Assembly: GCA_033557685.1 (NCBI GenBank)
Contig: JAWQRN010000045.1
Coordinates: forward strand, 1 to 46,180
Source: Sperchopsis tessellata
Lineage: Eukaryota; Arthropoda; Insecta; Coleoptera; Hydrophilidae
Reading direction: 5' to 3'
Length of the DNA: 46,180 nucleotides
Part shown: piece by piece, positions 22,907 to 33,680 of the stretch
Layout of the letters: each line of letters starts with the position of its first letter
How positions within the stretch are numbered: the stretch's first letter is position 1
Made by a program: the position numbers and the translations under genes
The notes under the pieces: generated by a model
What the model was told of the DNA's origin: nothing
The model's input: only the letters and a program-made list of their open reading frames with translations
Databases searched by the model: none

Positions 22907-23499
22907 TAACAGGTGCACATAAAATCGTTGTTCTGTAACTAGGCGCTTTAAAAATTAATAACGGTTGGGATTTAAGTCCAGGTAATGCATAAAAATTGAG
23001 ATGTGGGGATTATTGAACAAAATGGTTATTTGGATTGGCTGTAAGGCAATACTTTCTTAAGCTTAATAAAACTAAACAGCCAATTCATTATAATAAAGCA
23101 AAACAGGAATGATGGAAGAGGTAAAGGTCATAAAAGGAGTCTGAATTGTATCCATCAATAAAACAATTAATCTAAGTTGAATTAGTTTGTACTTTAACGG
23201 AGTAGAGAAACTATTATAATTGTGAAAATGTCCAACCTTTGGAATTTTGAAATGATACCACTCTGTCTGCCTGTTTAGAAAATTAGCATATCGTAAGGTT
23301 TTAGATTCTTTTATGAGTTTGTTTTTTTTTTTCTTAAAAGGAAGTCGTGTGGTGCCCTCATTTAATTTTTTTTTCAAATTTGTTCTTGTACCTTAAGCCC
23401 TTTCATACAAATAGATTTTTTCCGCAAACGTACCATACTAACAGTGTTCTTCGGCCTCTAAACATCTACCGCGGTGTATGCTCCCGGTGGATTTAAAAT

Positions 23500-24160
23500 C
23501 TAGGTAATCCTAAGAATAAAAGTTAATGTTAATGTTTTATTTTTCACCGCCGTATACATTTTATATTTAAAAATACTGGTAGTGTGAAATATATACCTAT
23601 CATTGTAAAATACATACAATTAATATAGCTCTGATTTCCACTATGCAGAAATATCACTAATTGAATTAATTCATAACTCGGTATTTTTCATACGATTTTC
23701 ATGTTTTTTTTTTATTTTAGTTGGGGACTTTGAACAAACTGATTGAACAAAGACTTTGAACAAACTGATTGAACAAAATTCAGTTTCAAAATATATTTCG
23801 TTTTAGACTAGAAAAACTAAATTGGTGCCCCTGAAAGTTCCATCAGTTCATGATATCAATAATACTGACACGCACGCTTCATTCCAAAAAACGTCAAATT
23901 GTTTTCAGGGGACCTCAAAACGTGTAGGTTTCACTAAAATCTGGAAGTCGATTTTTTGCGAGTACTTCACTTTGTAAGTGGTTAAAGCATATTTATATCA
24001 GTAAGCCCTTAACATAGTCTAGTTAATTCAAAATCTAATCAGTTCATGATTACAAGTTAAAACTGTAATAATATGCTAATAGTTTCATTTTATTTTACCC
24101 ACAACTACATTTTATTTGAAAGTCCGTTTTGTGACAGCGGCTGTCAACTTATTGACGTTG
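23500..24160 (+). repeat. Satellite-like repeat block 1, order Q'-P-Q
   Basis: Module P (about 23650-23970, with TAGACTAGAAAAACTAAATT and GTCGATTTTTTGCGAGTAC) is followed by module Q (about 24020-24150, ending CAGCGGCTGTCAACTTATTG). A diverged partial Q precedes P near 23515-23600. The spacing suggests a repeat period near 540 bp. Related block: 40850-41480. Inside P, a 26-bp unit GACTTTGAACAAACTGATTG... is duplicated in tandem at 23726-23777. Confidence 0.7.
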
Positions 24161-25124
24161 AGGATGTAGTGTATTGTCATGCATTTATTAGGTTATTGTT
24201 CTTGAAAATTGACACTTTGTGTCATTGATGTCCTCTCGACATGGTGGGGTCGAATAGACAGTTACCAGGTTGTATATTTGTTCAATATTAAGCCTTGCCT
24301 TGTAATAATTACATCTTGTAATAATTAAATCTAATTTACACATGGACGGATGAAACACAACACTAAGTATACATTTCGTTTTCCTAGATCCATGGCTGAG
24401 TGAGGATTAATGAGATGAACCTCCTCGCCATGCAGAGTCTCAAACGGAAGTCCATTTGATTTATTAGGTTATACCTCTCGTTTCCGCTAATGTACAAAAA
24501 ATAGTTTAGATCAAATGAAATCTTAACTTGACTAATTTTCATAATTATTTCGTTATAAGTTGGAGGCTTATGAATCTTAACGTTTTTATTTGAAAAATGT
24601 GTTGTACCAAACACATCATTTTAGAGAAACATGAAATGTTGTCACTCAAAAATGGCATTTTCAGTTTATACTACGTATCATTCTATAAACTCTTAAATAT
24701 GAAATTTGTTTCACTAGAGTAGTATTTGCGTAATCGTGTTTACATGATATACCAACCTTTACCTACACGCACATGCAGATATTAAAAAAAATTGTCAAAT
24801 TGTGCTAATGGGAACATAAAACGAAAAAATCCATTAAAGTCTGAAGATTTTTTCGCATAACTTCTTATTCGTATGTGAAGATGTTGGTACGAACCTCTTC
24901 TTAAGAAATTGACACCTAAAAAAACGTATGCACAGGAAGATGTTTTATAATTTTTCCCTCCCCATAATCACTTTAAATCTGATATTTTTGGACATGCCAG
25001 GAAGTAAATTTTAAAGGGGCCTAGGTAAAATTTAAAAAAGTATTATATCTATTTTTCCAAAAAATTTATCCTTAAAATTATTAAACTTTTTGTTTTAATG
25101 TAATCATTGTTATATTTTTTACAG

Positions 25125-25256
25125 GCAGAAGATATAAAACAACAAGCATTGGACAAACATCCCCACCAAGTGGAAGTCTATAGATCTCCAAGTGATGTCG
25201 TTGCAAAATCTGACATAATTTTTTGTTGTGTCAGTGATCCAGCAGCTGTAAAAGAG
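25125..25256 (+). CDS. GLYR1: GLYR1/NDF exon: end of the first half of the Rossmann domain
   Basis: The exon has 132 nt and 44 codons, phase 0, between acceptor TTTTTTACAG and donor GAG/GTAAGT. It reads AEDIKQQALDKHPHQVEVYR then SPSDVVAKSDIIFCCVSDPAAVKE. The second part is the conserved strand and loop of beta-hydroxyacid dehydrogenases (S-AD-I--C--D--A) lining the cofactor site, and CVSDP is shared with human GLYR1. The helix before it is about ten residues longer than in the vertebrate protein as I remember it. The next intron (25257-26232) contains a possible LINE scrap. Confidence 0.9.
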
Positions 25257-25379
25257 GTAAGTTTCTTCAGAAAAATAAATATTTCTTCGAATTTATCATT
25301 TGAAATTAATTTAACTCTTTATGCCTAATTGGATATTTTAATGAATAAACTTTAACGAAAACTACGGGCCCTTGCTAAT

Positions 25380-25670
25380 CCTTTTCAATGTAGGCACTGC
25401 TAGCTTTTCCATTCCCCACCAATACAGCAACAATTTTAGCCACTACTCCATGCACTTCGTAATACATACCGTTTTATTTCCTCTACTTCCTACTTATTAT
25501 TTTCTCCCTCTGTGGATCTGCAAGTGTAGGAAGTAAAATGCTATTATATATTATATAAAATGCTACTTAAGCGTCTTTCGTTAGTCGACAAAACACCAAC
25601 TACATTCTAACCCGCATTTAACCATTTCTCAACCTCTAATCTATACATCCTCTGAAATAAAAAAATAACT
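25380..25670 (-). mobile_element. Possible LINE tail remnant in the last GLYR1 intron
   Basis: The minus strand reads MYRLEVEKWLNAG then NVVGVLSTNERRLS, which resembles the I-LEVEKR-N-A------G-L-------LS stretch between RT thumb and tail seen more clearly at 30600. The downstream part is unrecognisable. Confidence 0.45.
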
Positions 25671-26232
25671 ACACCATATGTTTCAAACCTTGACCTTTGT
25701 ATTGTTGTGCACTACTTTACCGAACACGTTTTCTGGAATTGCTTGCAATAACTAATTTATCCAATCCTTTACTACTTTTCCCTCTCACTTAACTATACAT
25801 ATTGGCATGCCATCCACTCACAAATCCACAAACAAATAAATTTTCTCTAGCAGGAGTAATGCATTTCAAATAAAAGTATACTTTGCCAAATGATATAAAG
25901 TTTGGAAAAAAGGAAAACTTAAGTGTGTATTACTTTTTCTAGAAGAATGTTTGTATTAAAAACATTAAATTCACATTATTTTGAAATACCATATAAGGTG
26001 GCCATTTTAAATGTACAGATTGTTCTTTCGTACAATATTTTATCTTCACCTGTTAAACCAATCTTGAATTTCAACTATCTTTAAAAATTTAATACAAAGC
26101 ACCCTTGATTGATTGATTTTTTATTAATTTTTTTATGTATTAGAGATTTTACATCTTGTTGAAATATCATTGTATGGTGTAATACGTTTTGTTTAATTAG
26201 CTATAAATCTAACTCTATTATTTCGTTTCCAG

Positions 26233-26886
26233 ATTGTTAATGGAAATTGTGGTATTTTACATGAAGTAGGAAGTCTTGACAACAAGGGGTATGTGGAAAT
26301 GACTAGTATTGATGATAGTACTTCCTTTGAAATAGGAAAGCTTATAAATGGTAAGGGTGGCCGTTATTTAGAGGCTCAAGTGCAAGGCAGCAAAACGGAA
26401 GCACATGATGGTAATTTAATTGTGCTATCAGCTGGAGACCAATCTTTGTTTGATGACTGTCAAACCTGCTTTAGGGCAATTGGCAAGACGGTGTACTTTT
26501 TGGGTGAGGTTGGATTTGCTTCCAAGATGAACTTGATTTTACAAATAATGAAGGGAGTATCTCTGGCTGGTCTCGCTGAGGCTTTTGCTCTTGCTGATAG
26601 ATCAGGATTAGCCCCTAAAGATGTGCTAGAAATCTTCAGTTTCACAAATTTGAATTGTGAGTTCTTAAAGACGAAGGCTGAGCTTATAGTCTCCACCGAA
26701 TTTCAGAATGTGAACATGCCTCTTCAGCACATGCAGAAAGATATGCGCTTAGCCCTGCAATTAGCTGATAAGCTAAAACAACCAATGACAATGACCTCAA
26801 ATGCGAATGAAGTCTACAAACATGCTAGAAGACTGGGGTATGGCTCTTATGACATTGCCTCAGTGTACATGAAATCAAGGCATTAG
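26233..26886 (+). CDS. GLYR1: GLYR1/NDF terminal coding exon: C-terminal dehydrogenase-like domain
   Basis: The exon begins at acceptor TTTCCAG, phase 0, and encodes 217 residues to a TAG. It carries the end of the Rossmann half (GYVEMTSIDDST), the substrate-loop equivalent EAQVQGSK, LSAGD, then the interdomain helix LGEVGFASKMNLILQIMKG and the all-helical C-terminal domain, ending NEVYKHARRLGYGSYDIASV. In active beta-HAD enzymes the loop is DAPVSGG and the helix has a catalytic Lys four residues before Asn. Here those positions are AQVQG, Asn (26530-26532) and Gln, so no catalysis is expected. This fits GLYR1, a chromatin factor that uses the domain for tetramer formation. The frame is intact with no disabling changes. 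Confidence 0.93.
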   Translation: MVNGNCGILHEVGSLDNKGYVEMTSIDDSTSFEIGKLINGKGGRYLEAQVQGSKTEAHDGNLIVLSAGDQSLFDDCQTCFRAIGKTVYFLGEVGFASKMNLILQIMKGVSLAGLAEAFALADRSGLAPKDVLEIFSFTNLNCEFLKTKAELIVSTEFQNVNMPLQHMQKDMRLALQLADKLKQPMTMTSNANEVYKHARRLGYGSYDIASVYMKSRH

Positions 26887-27309
26887 GTCAAATCTTTGAG
26901 ATATTGATCTCTTTTTTTTTATTTCATGACCTCTTGGTGCAATTTTTTATCTGTTGTGCCTTTGGTCCTATCGTATAAAATTTATGTTTGTATAAGTTTT
27001 GTTACAACATCTAATCTTTTTTTTTCTAAGATTACAAATATAATTTTTACAAATATTGAGTTTAGGTAGTTTAGTGTTAGACTTTTTAAATTTATATGTA
27101 AAAGTTTAATTTTTTTAATTAAGCTGTTTTTGCATTTTGGAGGCCTAGGATCCACATAATTTAAGAAAGAAATTCTAGAAAGACTAAATCATTTCATTTT
27201 TGTTGTGACGTTGGAATCTATGTATTCATTAATGTAAAAGCAGCAACAAATTTTAATATTGATCTAATTATAGACACTTTATGTGCCTACGAAATATAAA
27301 TATAATAAA
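26887..27309 (+). promoter_or_regulatory. GLYR1 3' UTR with candidate polyadenylation signal
   Basis: AT-rich untranslated sequence follows the stop codon. An AATAAA at 27304-27309 is followed by a T/G-rich stretch (GTGTTTATACGTATGTTTT), the usual arrangement for cleavage about 15-30 nt later. A ~430-nt UTR is plausible. Confidence 0.45.
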
Positions 27310-28581
27310 TCATGTCAAGTGTTTATACGTATGTTTTATTTCTATTTTAGTTTTAATTCAATTAAGAAAATAGGTTAGTTTTTTTTTTCATTTTACAAAA
27401 TAACCAAATTCTAAATATCTTGTTTGTGTGTATTTTCATTATATTTATTAACTTCTTAATATAATTCAAAAGTGAAAGGCTGTTCAGCATTTAATTTACC
27501 TCAAATTAGTAAAGTATAACAAAATTTAAGGTATTTATAGATGCAAGATTACAAGCGGTAAAAAAAAATGTTTGAAATTGTTACGGATGTAATACTCTAA
27601 ATTTATAGAACTCATTGAAGACGTATTTCCCATCACAGACTAGTGTGTATTAGTATGTACAGTCCACCAAAATTTGTATCGAAACAAAATTTTGTTTATG
27701 TAATGTGTAATCAATTCTTTGAAATATAGGCATTAACTTTCTAAGAACGATGTGAAAGCAGATTATTGTTGGATTACAACTTTTCTGATGGAGTAGTTTA
27801 TGAAGTAACTGAATATCTGTAGAGCACAAGCAGTTCTTAAATTCAATTTGCAAATGCAGACAAATAGTGATATTATATATAATAGATATAAGGAATATCT
27901 CCAAAATAAGAAGGAACATTTTTAAGCAACTGTTTGTTTTTTTTGGAATATTGGCCTAAATTTTATTAAATTTCACTTCAGGAAATCTTACACTATTTTC
28001 GAAAATTTTACTCAGCCGGTATATTTTGTAATATTACAGTTCTCGAGGTATTTAATCAAATGATTAAAACTTTTGTATATAATTTTTTAAATTAATTTGT
28101 TTTTATAAACATTTTGTACAATAATTCGAATCATTGTTTCATTAAGAAATTAGCACCCCCAATAGCTTAGAAATGCAGAAATAAAAACTACATTGCATTT
28201 GTAAGCATAGCAGGTAGGATGTGACCTAGGCTATACAAATTATTGTTCTGTTTGAACGAAATCTTTTTTAAGAGACTTTAATAAAACTATAAAAGTGTAG
28301 GTACTCAATACCGCTTTCACAATTGAACGTGTCGTTCAGTATTGATATGGATAGCAACGTTAGAAGTACAACCTTTAAGTTTGCTGCTATGAAACCTTGT
28401 TGCAATGATGTCCTTATTACTAACAAAAATAATTTTGAGGTTATAAGAATTATTAAACAAAATTCTTACATTCAAGTTATTGAAAAATTCAGCCATCTTA
28501 TAAGATAATAAACCAACGAAGGACAAAGGGAAATATCTAACGTCGTCAAGGAAGGAAAAACTAAAATAATAACAATAGTCA
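27310..28581. other. Intergenic AT-rich DNA, nothing recognised
   Basis: The open frame at 27650-27919 on the minus strand has no recognisable domain and biased AT-rich composition. No splice-supported exon was found. Confidence 0.5.
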
Positions 28582-28858
28582 TCAGATTTTCCGGGAGATA
28601 AACGTGTGTTGGCTTTTCTTTTTGCCGACGTTTCGTCTACCATGACATGCTAGAAGGAGCCAACCACCTCTAAAAAGTGCTACATCTAGCATTTTTCAGA
28701 GCTACATGGCAATCTATAATTAGCATTTTTAAGAGCTATATGTTTTGATAATGTCCCCTGCAATGGTGGACGAAACGTGGGCAAAAACAAGCCAAAACAA
28801 GGTTATATCCTGGAAAACCTGAAGATATTTACTACGACCGTGGATGTCTACGTACTGA
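28582..28858. repeat. Foldback/minisatellite family, copy A
   Basis: Terminal inverted repeats of at least 60 bp: the left end TCAGATTTTCCGGGAGATAA ... GCCGACGTTTCGTC is mirrored by ... GGACGAAACGTGGGC ... TCCTGGAAAACCTGA. Between them are about three 34-bp units (GAGCTACATGGCAATCTATA, TTAGCATTTTTAA). The right end continues GAAGATATTTACTACGACCG. Confidence 0.85.
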
Positions 28859-29816
28859 ATTAATAACAATAAAATTTTTGTTGAGTTTTCTTTGGAAAGT
28901 ACACTTTACTAGGCAACAGGGAAACCATTGCTGTGAGCTATCTGTAAAATAATATAAAGTTCAACTACAAAATTTGCGAAATTCATAGGAATTGTGAGCA
29001 TGGTATTTAAAAATGCCAGTCTGTGATTTAATAGGTGACACGACTTAAAATGAAAGCAATGATCAGAGTTAGTAGGAAAATTTAAATTGCATTTAATTAT
29101 GTGTTGACTTATAAAAAGTATTCCCTATATTTACAACTTCTAGTTTCTATGCTATTAGCACATTTATAAAGAAAATTGAAATTGCACGTCTGTGAAAAAT
29201 CTCTTAACTTTCTTAAAAAGGACTTAGAAACGTTACCGTTTTCAGTTCAGTGTATTCAAGATATAATGTTCGGTATTGATTTTAAAAATTTTTAATTTCA
29301 AGTACAGCTGTACTGATTTTTTTTAATTGGCATTTTCACGATAGAGTATAAAGTTTAATTTATTTCAATAGAAAGATTAATATAGTTAAAAATTCATAAA
29401 ATTAAGTAAATAAGAAGACAATAACTGGGTTGAGTCTTTTTTTTTGTGCAAGTTCTGCATCTAACTTTCTGTATTTTGTTTTTGTTGCAGTACAGAGGGA
29501 AAGATTTCACAAAGTTATAAGTTGAGACAAAGGGTATCAAGTGTTGTACAGCTAGTCTTAGCTATCAAGATTTCATTTAAAATGTGAAGCTTGTTTTTAT
29601 AACAACTTAATTTTTTTTTTATATTGTGTGTGAACTAAAGCATTTTTTCTGGCTAAGTAGTAATTTATTATTTTTGTAAACCATTCATCTTTAGTAATCC
29701 AGTACATCACAAATTTATTATCATAATTCGTACTAATAATTTATAAAATGCTTAATTTCTGAGCAGAGAAAATGTTTGCAAGGAATCACATACTATTATT
29801 TTTAAAATTTCTTCAC
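28859..29816. other. Intergenic DNA with one possible short terminal exon
   Basis: AT-rich. The only item is a strong-looking acceptor TTTTTGTTGCAG followed by a 10-codon frame at 29491-29520 (YRGKDFTKL, stop). This is too short to call. Confidence 0.3.
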
Positions 29817-30058
29817 CTGCATATGAATAAGCACATCTTGAGCAGACATTCCATCAATGTAAGGTACAAAATCATGTAAGATTGTTAATCCAATATCCGT
29901 AGATTTGTACAACTCGAGGGAAAATCTATTCATACAAGTTATAATTTGACATGCCCTTAATGTGGCTTGAGGGTGTAGTAGTTTTTCTCCTATCATGTAA
30001 GGAATTATATCTTGTGACAAGGTTTAACTAATGTTTCAACAATGGTGTAAGCGTCATC
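29817..30058 (-). pseudogene. PSMD5-like exon with a one-base frameshift
   Basis: The minus strand reads DDAYTIVETLVK and then, after a shift of one base, LSQDIIPYMIGEKLLHPQ, TLRACQIITCMNRFSLELY, DIGLTILHDFVPYIDGMSAQ and DVLIHMQ. It is bounded by acceptor-like ATCAACAG and donor CAG/GTGAAG. The helical pattern and the final GLxxxL...xxDVLxxMQ resemble a mid-protein repeat of the 26S proteasome assembly chaperone PSMD5 (S5b), aligned from memory and at low identity. The frame breaks at a T3 run at 30023-30025. No other exon of such a gene was found in the window, so this is either a dead fragment or one exon with a base-call error. Another armadillo/HEAT protein is possible. Confidence 0.4.
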
Positions 30059-30387
30059 CTGTTGATGATAACTGACCTGATAAGACTCTTCCAGCGTATT
30101 TTTATTTCCGTAATATACAAATTTCATAAAAAAAGTTTAAGCTTGTTACACTTTCGTTTAAAATATTCAACACTTTTATATTTTAAAGATGAGTTATTAG
30201 TTTCAAAATACCTTTTCAATTTTTCAGGATTTAAACTATTGTGCACCACTTGTACACACTCAAAATATAATCCGTTTCATTCTCATTAATTTCCAATTCA
30301 GATAAAACCAAATATTAAATAATTTTTATCATCACAAAACCCTTTGAAAAGAAGCATCTTTGTTTGGATTTTTTTAAGATAGCATAA

Positions 30388-30800
30388 CACGTTCAAGCGA
30401 GCTTAGTAAAAACAATTCAAACTATTTATTCAGGAAGTAAGGCATGACTCCTTTAATATTTAATATTTTTATTAATAAAAATGTCCGTTAGGCTTGCATG
30501 GAAAGGGAGGGAGTCAATAATAGTATGTTGATGATGAAGTGTTATTAAATGAAAATATTGGTGAATGAAGTAAACATGTTTTCAAGATATGGAAGAATTG
30601 GGTTGGAGGTTGAGAAACATTTGAATGTGAGTTGGAAAGAAGCTGGCGCTTTATGGATGATTACAAAGAATGGACTTACGAAACAGGCTAAAGTAGCTAT
30701 CTATAATAGCATTTTCGTTCTTATACTTATGTATGACAGTGGGGTAATGGGATATCAGGAACCACAAGTAATAGCAAATATGGATTAGGTCTAGTAAAAC
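30388..30800 (+). mobile_element. LINE RT remnant with YVDD
   Basis: At about 30526-30549 the frame reads YVDDEVLL, the RT catalytic motif. A shifted frame then gives RIGLEVEKHLNVSWKEAGAL, MITKNGLTKQAKVAIYNS and LILMYDSGV, the typical connection and tail of arthropod non-LTR elements (V-IYNS---P-LMYGSE-W). About 40-60 codons between YVDD and the tail are missing. The upstream part matches the remnant at 20035-20260. Confidence 0.8.
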
Positions 30801-31672
30801 CAAATGGCACGTTTTCAAGAAGATGCACAAATCCATTTAGGTTAGTATCTAGAAAATGACAGTTTTAAATATTTTGAATATTATGATTATTTTTAGGTAC
30901 TATGTTATAATAAAAGTTAATGTAATCAGAGTTTCTTAAATTTCTTGGCTATGCTATAAGTGTTGGCTGTAGTACTACAAAATACATATAAAGGTGTAGA
31001 AGAAAAATATATTGCAACGACAGTGATTTATATTCTAGAAGATATTCGACGAAGTCTAGCAAAAAGTGTGAAATAATGTATATAGAAATTGCTAAAAAGT
31101 TAAAAAAAGAGATATTGCAATGTCAAGGTTTTCTGTGATATTAAGCTTGGATCCCTTACTATAGTAATGTAGGTATTTTATACCACTATCTGGATCAAAC
31201 TTGTGATTTTCAGGATTAATATGGACTGCAAAATTGGAAGTGGTACGTCGATTTCTTATAGAACCTTAATGTTCTGAAATTCTTGTATGAAATGCTCTCC
31301 CTGTTTAACATATATATGAAGAAGCACCACGTTCACAAGAAATTGAATAGACTCCACTATGAGTTTTTTTAATTAAGTCTTGATTTCTATCAAAAATATA
31401 TTTTATACATTATCAGATTTTTATAAACTTAAAACAATTTTTATATACTGTACACCTTTTTATTTCGATGAGACATTCAAATCTAAATTTAATGTAAGCT
31501 ATTTGTTTATATTATTAAGGTCTATCATTAACTGTTTATCTTTTTTGGAAATGAACTGATGATGGAGTAAAATTCAATAATTTTATAATTTATAAAACAT
31601 TTTTGGACCAAGACTATTATTTTTCTAATAAATTGTTCAACATGCTTCAATAAATCAACATTTCAATTATAT
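30801..31672. other. Intergenic AT-rich DNA
   Basis: No coding or repeat structure recognised. Confidence 0.5.
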
Positions 31673-32084
31673 ACAGGTTTTCTGGGAGATAACCGTGTGT
31701 TGGCTTTTGTTTTTGCTGACGTTTCGTCCATTACTGCAGGGGACATTATCAAGACCTGTAGCTCTTGAAAGTGCGAATTATAGATTGTCATGTAGCTCTG
31801 AAAGGTGCTAAATGTAGGTGCCGACCAACACCTACATCTATCACTTTTCAGAGGTACATGGTAATCTATAATTAGCATAAAATGTAGGTGCCGACCAGCA
31901 CTTACATCTAGCACTTTTTAGAGCTACATGGCAATCTATAATTAGCACTTTTAAGAGCTACATGTCTTGATAATGTCCCCTACAACAGTGGACGAAACAT
32001 CGGTTAAAACATATGCCAACACAGGGTTATCTCCCGGAAAACCTGAAGATATTTACTGTGGCCGTGGAAGTCTACGCACTGACT
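31673..32084. repeat. Foldback/minisatellite family, copy B (most complete)
   Basis: The left end CAGGTTTTCTGGGAGATAAC ... TTTCGTCC and the right end GGACGAAACAT ... GGTTATCTCCCGGAAAACCTG are inverted copies. The right end extends through GAAGATATTTACTGTGGCC to CTACGCACTGAC, for a terminal repeat of roughly 100 bp or more. The interior is made of ~34-bp units plus a 70-bp direct duplication (31811-31880, 31881-31948), each with a small GTAGGTG/CACCTAC hairpin. Confidence 0.9.
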
Positions 32085-32434
32085 AACATTCCAATTAATT
32101 TATTTGAGAGTTTGTATTTTTCATTTCCAGTCAATTATTGGGACTAACAAAATGTATATTTAAATTTACTTATGATAATTTAATTAAATTCTCTTTTCAC
32201 CTGGAAATTAAAACATAAATAATGGAAGAGTAATAGTGTAATTTTACTACTGAAACAGCTAAAAGACAAAAGAGAAAAATAGCAGAGGCAAAATTTAATA
32301 AAGAAATAAGTAAAACAAGAAAATTGACATCTATCTTTAAAACCAAAGATATTATATTAATAGTGATCAAAATGCAAAATCAAAAAACGTGAAGTTACGA
32401 AACAATTTTTTTTAAATTCCAAGCCCCTTTGATT
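32085..32434. other. Intergenic AT-rich DNA
   Basis: Purine-rich, with no recognisable feature. Confidence 0.5.
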
Positions 32435-32512
32435 TTTTGCCGGGACTGGGAATCGAACTCGAGCCGCCATGGAGTTGCACAGTTGAAGCCTCAACGCTCT
32501 AACCAATACGGC
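32435..32512 (-). mobile_element. tRNA-like SINE head (second SINE family)
   Basis: On the minus strand, TAGCCGTATTGGTTAGAGCG resembles a D-arm/A box and GAGTTCGATTCCCAGTC is a nearly perfect T-arm/B box, about 33 nt apart as in a tRNA gene. The D-stem is mismatched and the acceptor ends do not pair, so it is not a working tRNA. An A-rich run (CAAAAAATC) follows. It differs from the SINE head at 3696. Confidence 0.7.
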
Positions 32513-33494
32513 TATATTCAAATAAAAATACTCATAATAATAAAGTGCAAATTGGCAAGTAGTCTAAACTGATGTCAACTTCTAAAGTTTGCTACTGTGT
32601 ATTCCTGATTTGGCACTATTGTTTTGAAAGTTAATCATAGGTAATTGGACAAAGGCGGCATCCATTCCGTTGTATGTACTCTTACTCAACAACGTTTCTG
32701 AATGTCTGTGATTTAGCATGTTATTTTAATATAGCATTGATGAACCTACAAAATACTGTTGATAGTATGATATCTGAGATTGGCTACATTTAGTAGCAAT
32801 TTTGTTGTTTTACTATAAATGGGTACTCATTTCATACTCATTTATCAAATATGTTGAAACTTGAAAATTTGGTGGATAATTGAAGAGTATCAGCTATTTG
32901 TGGGTGAATAATGTAGATATAAAATATCTTCAAAGTTTTGGTATTGTGTGTTGTCTGACAGAACTCCATATCTGTATAGAAGACTACTCACTATGTTAAA
33001 GTTTTGTAGTAGTGATAAAGTCTAGTGAAATGTTTATTATTCTTGAATATAGATTATCATTAAATAATTGCACATTCACTGACTTGAGATCCAGTTATAA
33101 ATTGCACCCAGTACGGTGCACATCATCAACAGAGGTGGGACACAGGTTTTTGTTATGTAGTGTATACTGTGATCAGGTTCTAAGTATCTGCATTGCAATT
33201 AAGAGTTCAAGATGTTAGTGTAACGCTAAATCATTTTCAGAAATAGCAAATAATATCTTGTAGGTGATAGTTAATTTGTTTTTTATGTTACAGACAGTCT
33301 TACTGTCCATAGCAAATCAAGAACTGATGGTCAACATAGTAAATATTTTAAATGATCTTTATTGTAGTTTGAAATAAGCAAAGAATGGACAAAATTAAAA
33401 ATTCATCATTTTACGAACTAAAATTTTGAGTCTGAATAAATAATAAGTTTACCCATTGGGGATCCTAATATAAATAGAGTGTGTGATATATATT
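32513..33494. other. Intergenic DNA with one possible terminal exon
   Basis: After a TTATGTTACAG acceptor, 33294-33377 encodes 27 residues (TVLLSIANQELMVNIVNIL...) and a stop. No partner exon was found. The frame at 33012-33218 is not recognised. Confidence 0.3.
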
Positions 33495-33680
33495 TTTAAA
33501 TTGTTTTATTTTTATTTAATATCAGACTATTTGTGCCGCTATGGCTAAACACCAACGCTAGTTTCCACATCTGGGAATTTTACTGCATACAGTGCTCTGA
33601 ATGGGTATTTTAATGTGCAAGTGGTTTCAAAAACATACCACCTTGGCTGGCTTTAACCCAGCTATTCTTGGTTACACAGC
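33495..33680 (-). mobile_element. Diverged 3' half of the 3.4-kb SINE family
   Basis: The minus strand has CACTTGCACATTAAAATACC, GAGCACTGTATGCAGTAAAA, TTCCCAGATGTGG, TTAGCCATAGCGGCACAAAT and the tail ATTAAATAAAAATAAAAC, colinear with the body and tail of the element at 3398-3696. No clear tRNA head is present. Confidence 0.75.

Larger units (their letters stand above)
2031..25124 (+). other. Large GLYR1 intron hosting an antisense gene
   Basis: The donor at 2031 (GTAGAT) and acceptor at 25121-25124 (ACAG after a T-rich tract) join phase-0 codons of GLYR1. They enclose about 23.1 kb, which holds the complete minus-strand LRR-Ig gene plus many mobile-element remnants. The stretch 2031-3397 is AT-rich with nothing recognisable, and so is 4249-4928. 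Confidence 0.8.

Noticed and set aside
28317..28643. Minus-strand ORF with ETSAKRKANTRLSPGK, similar to one at 31663-31914
   Set aside because: The shared peptide is only the translation of the foldback terminal repeat, not a conserved protein.
32435..32512. Possible functional tRNA gene
   Set aside because: The B box is good but the D-stem and acceptor stem do not pair and an A-rich tail follows; better explained as a SINE head.
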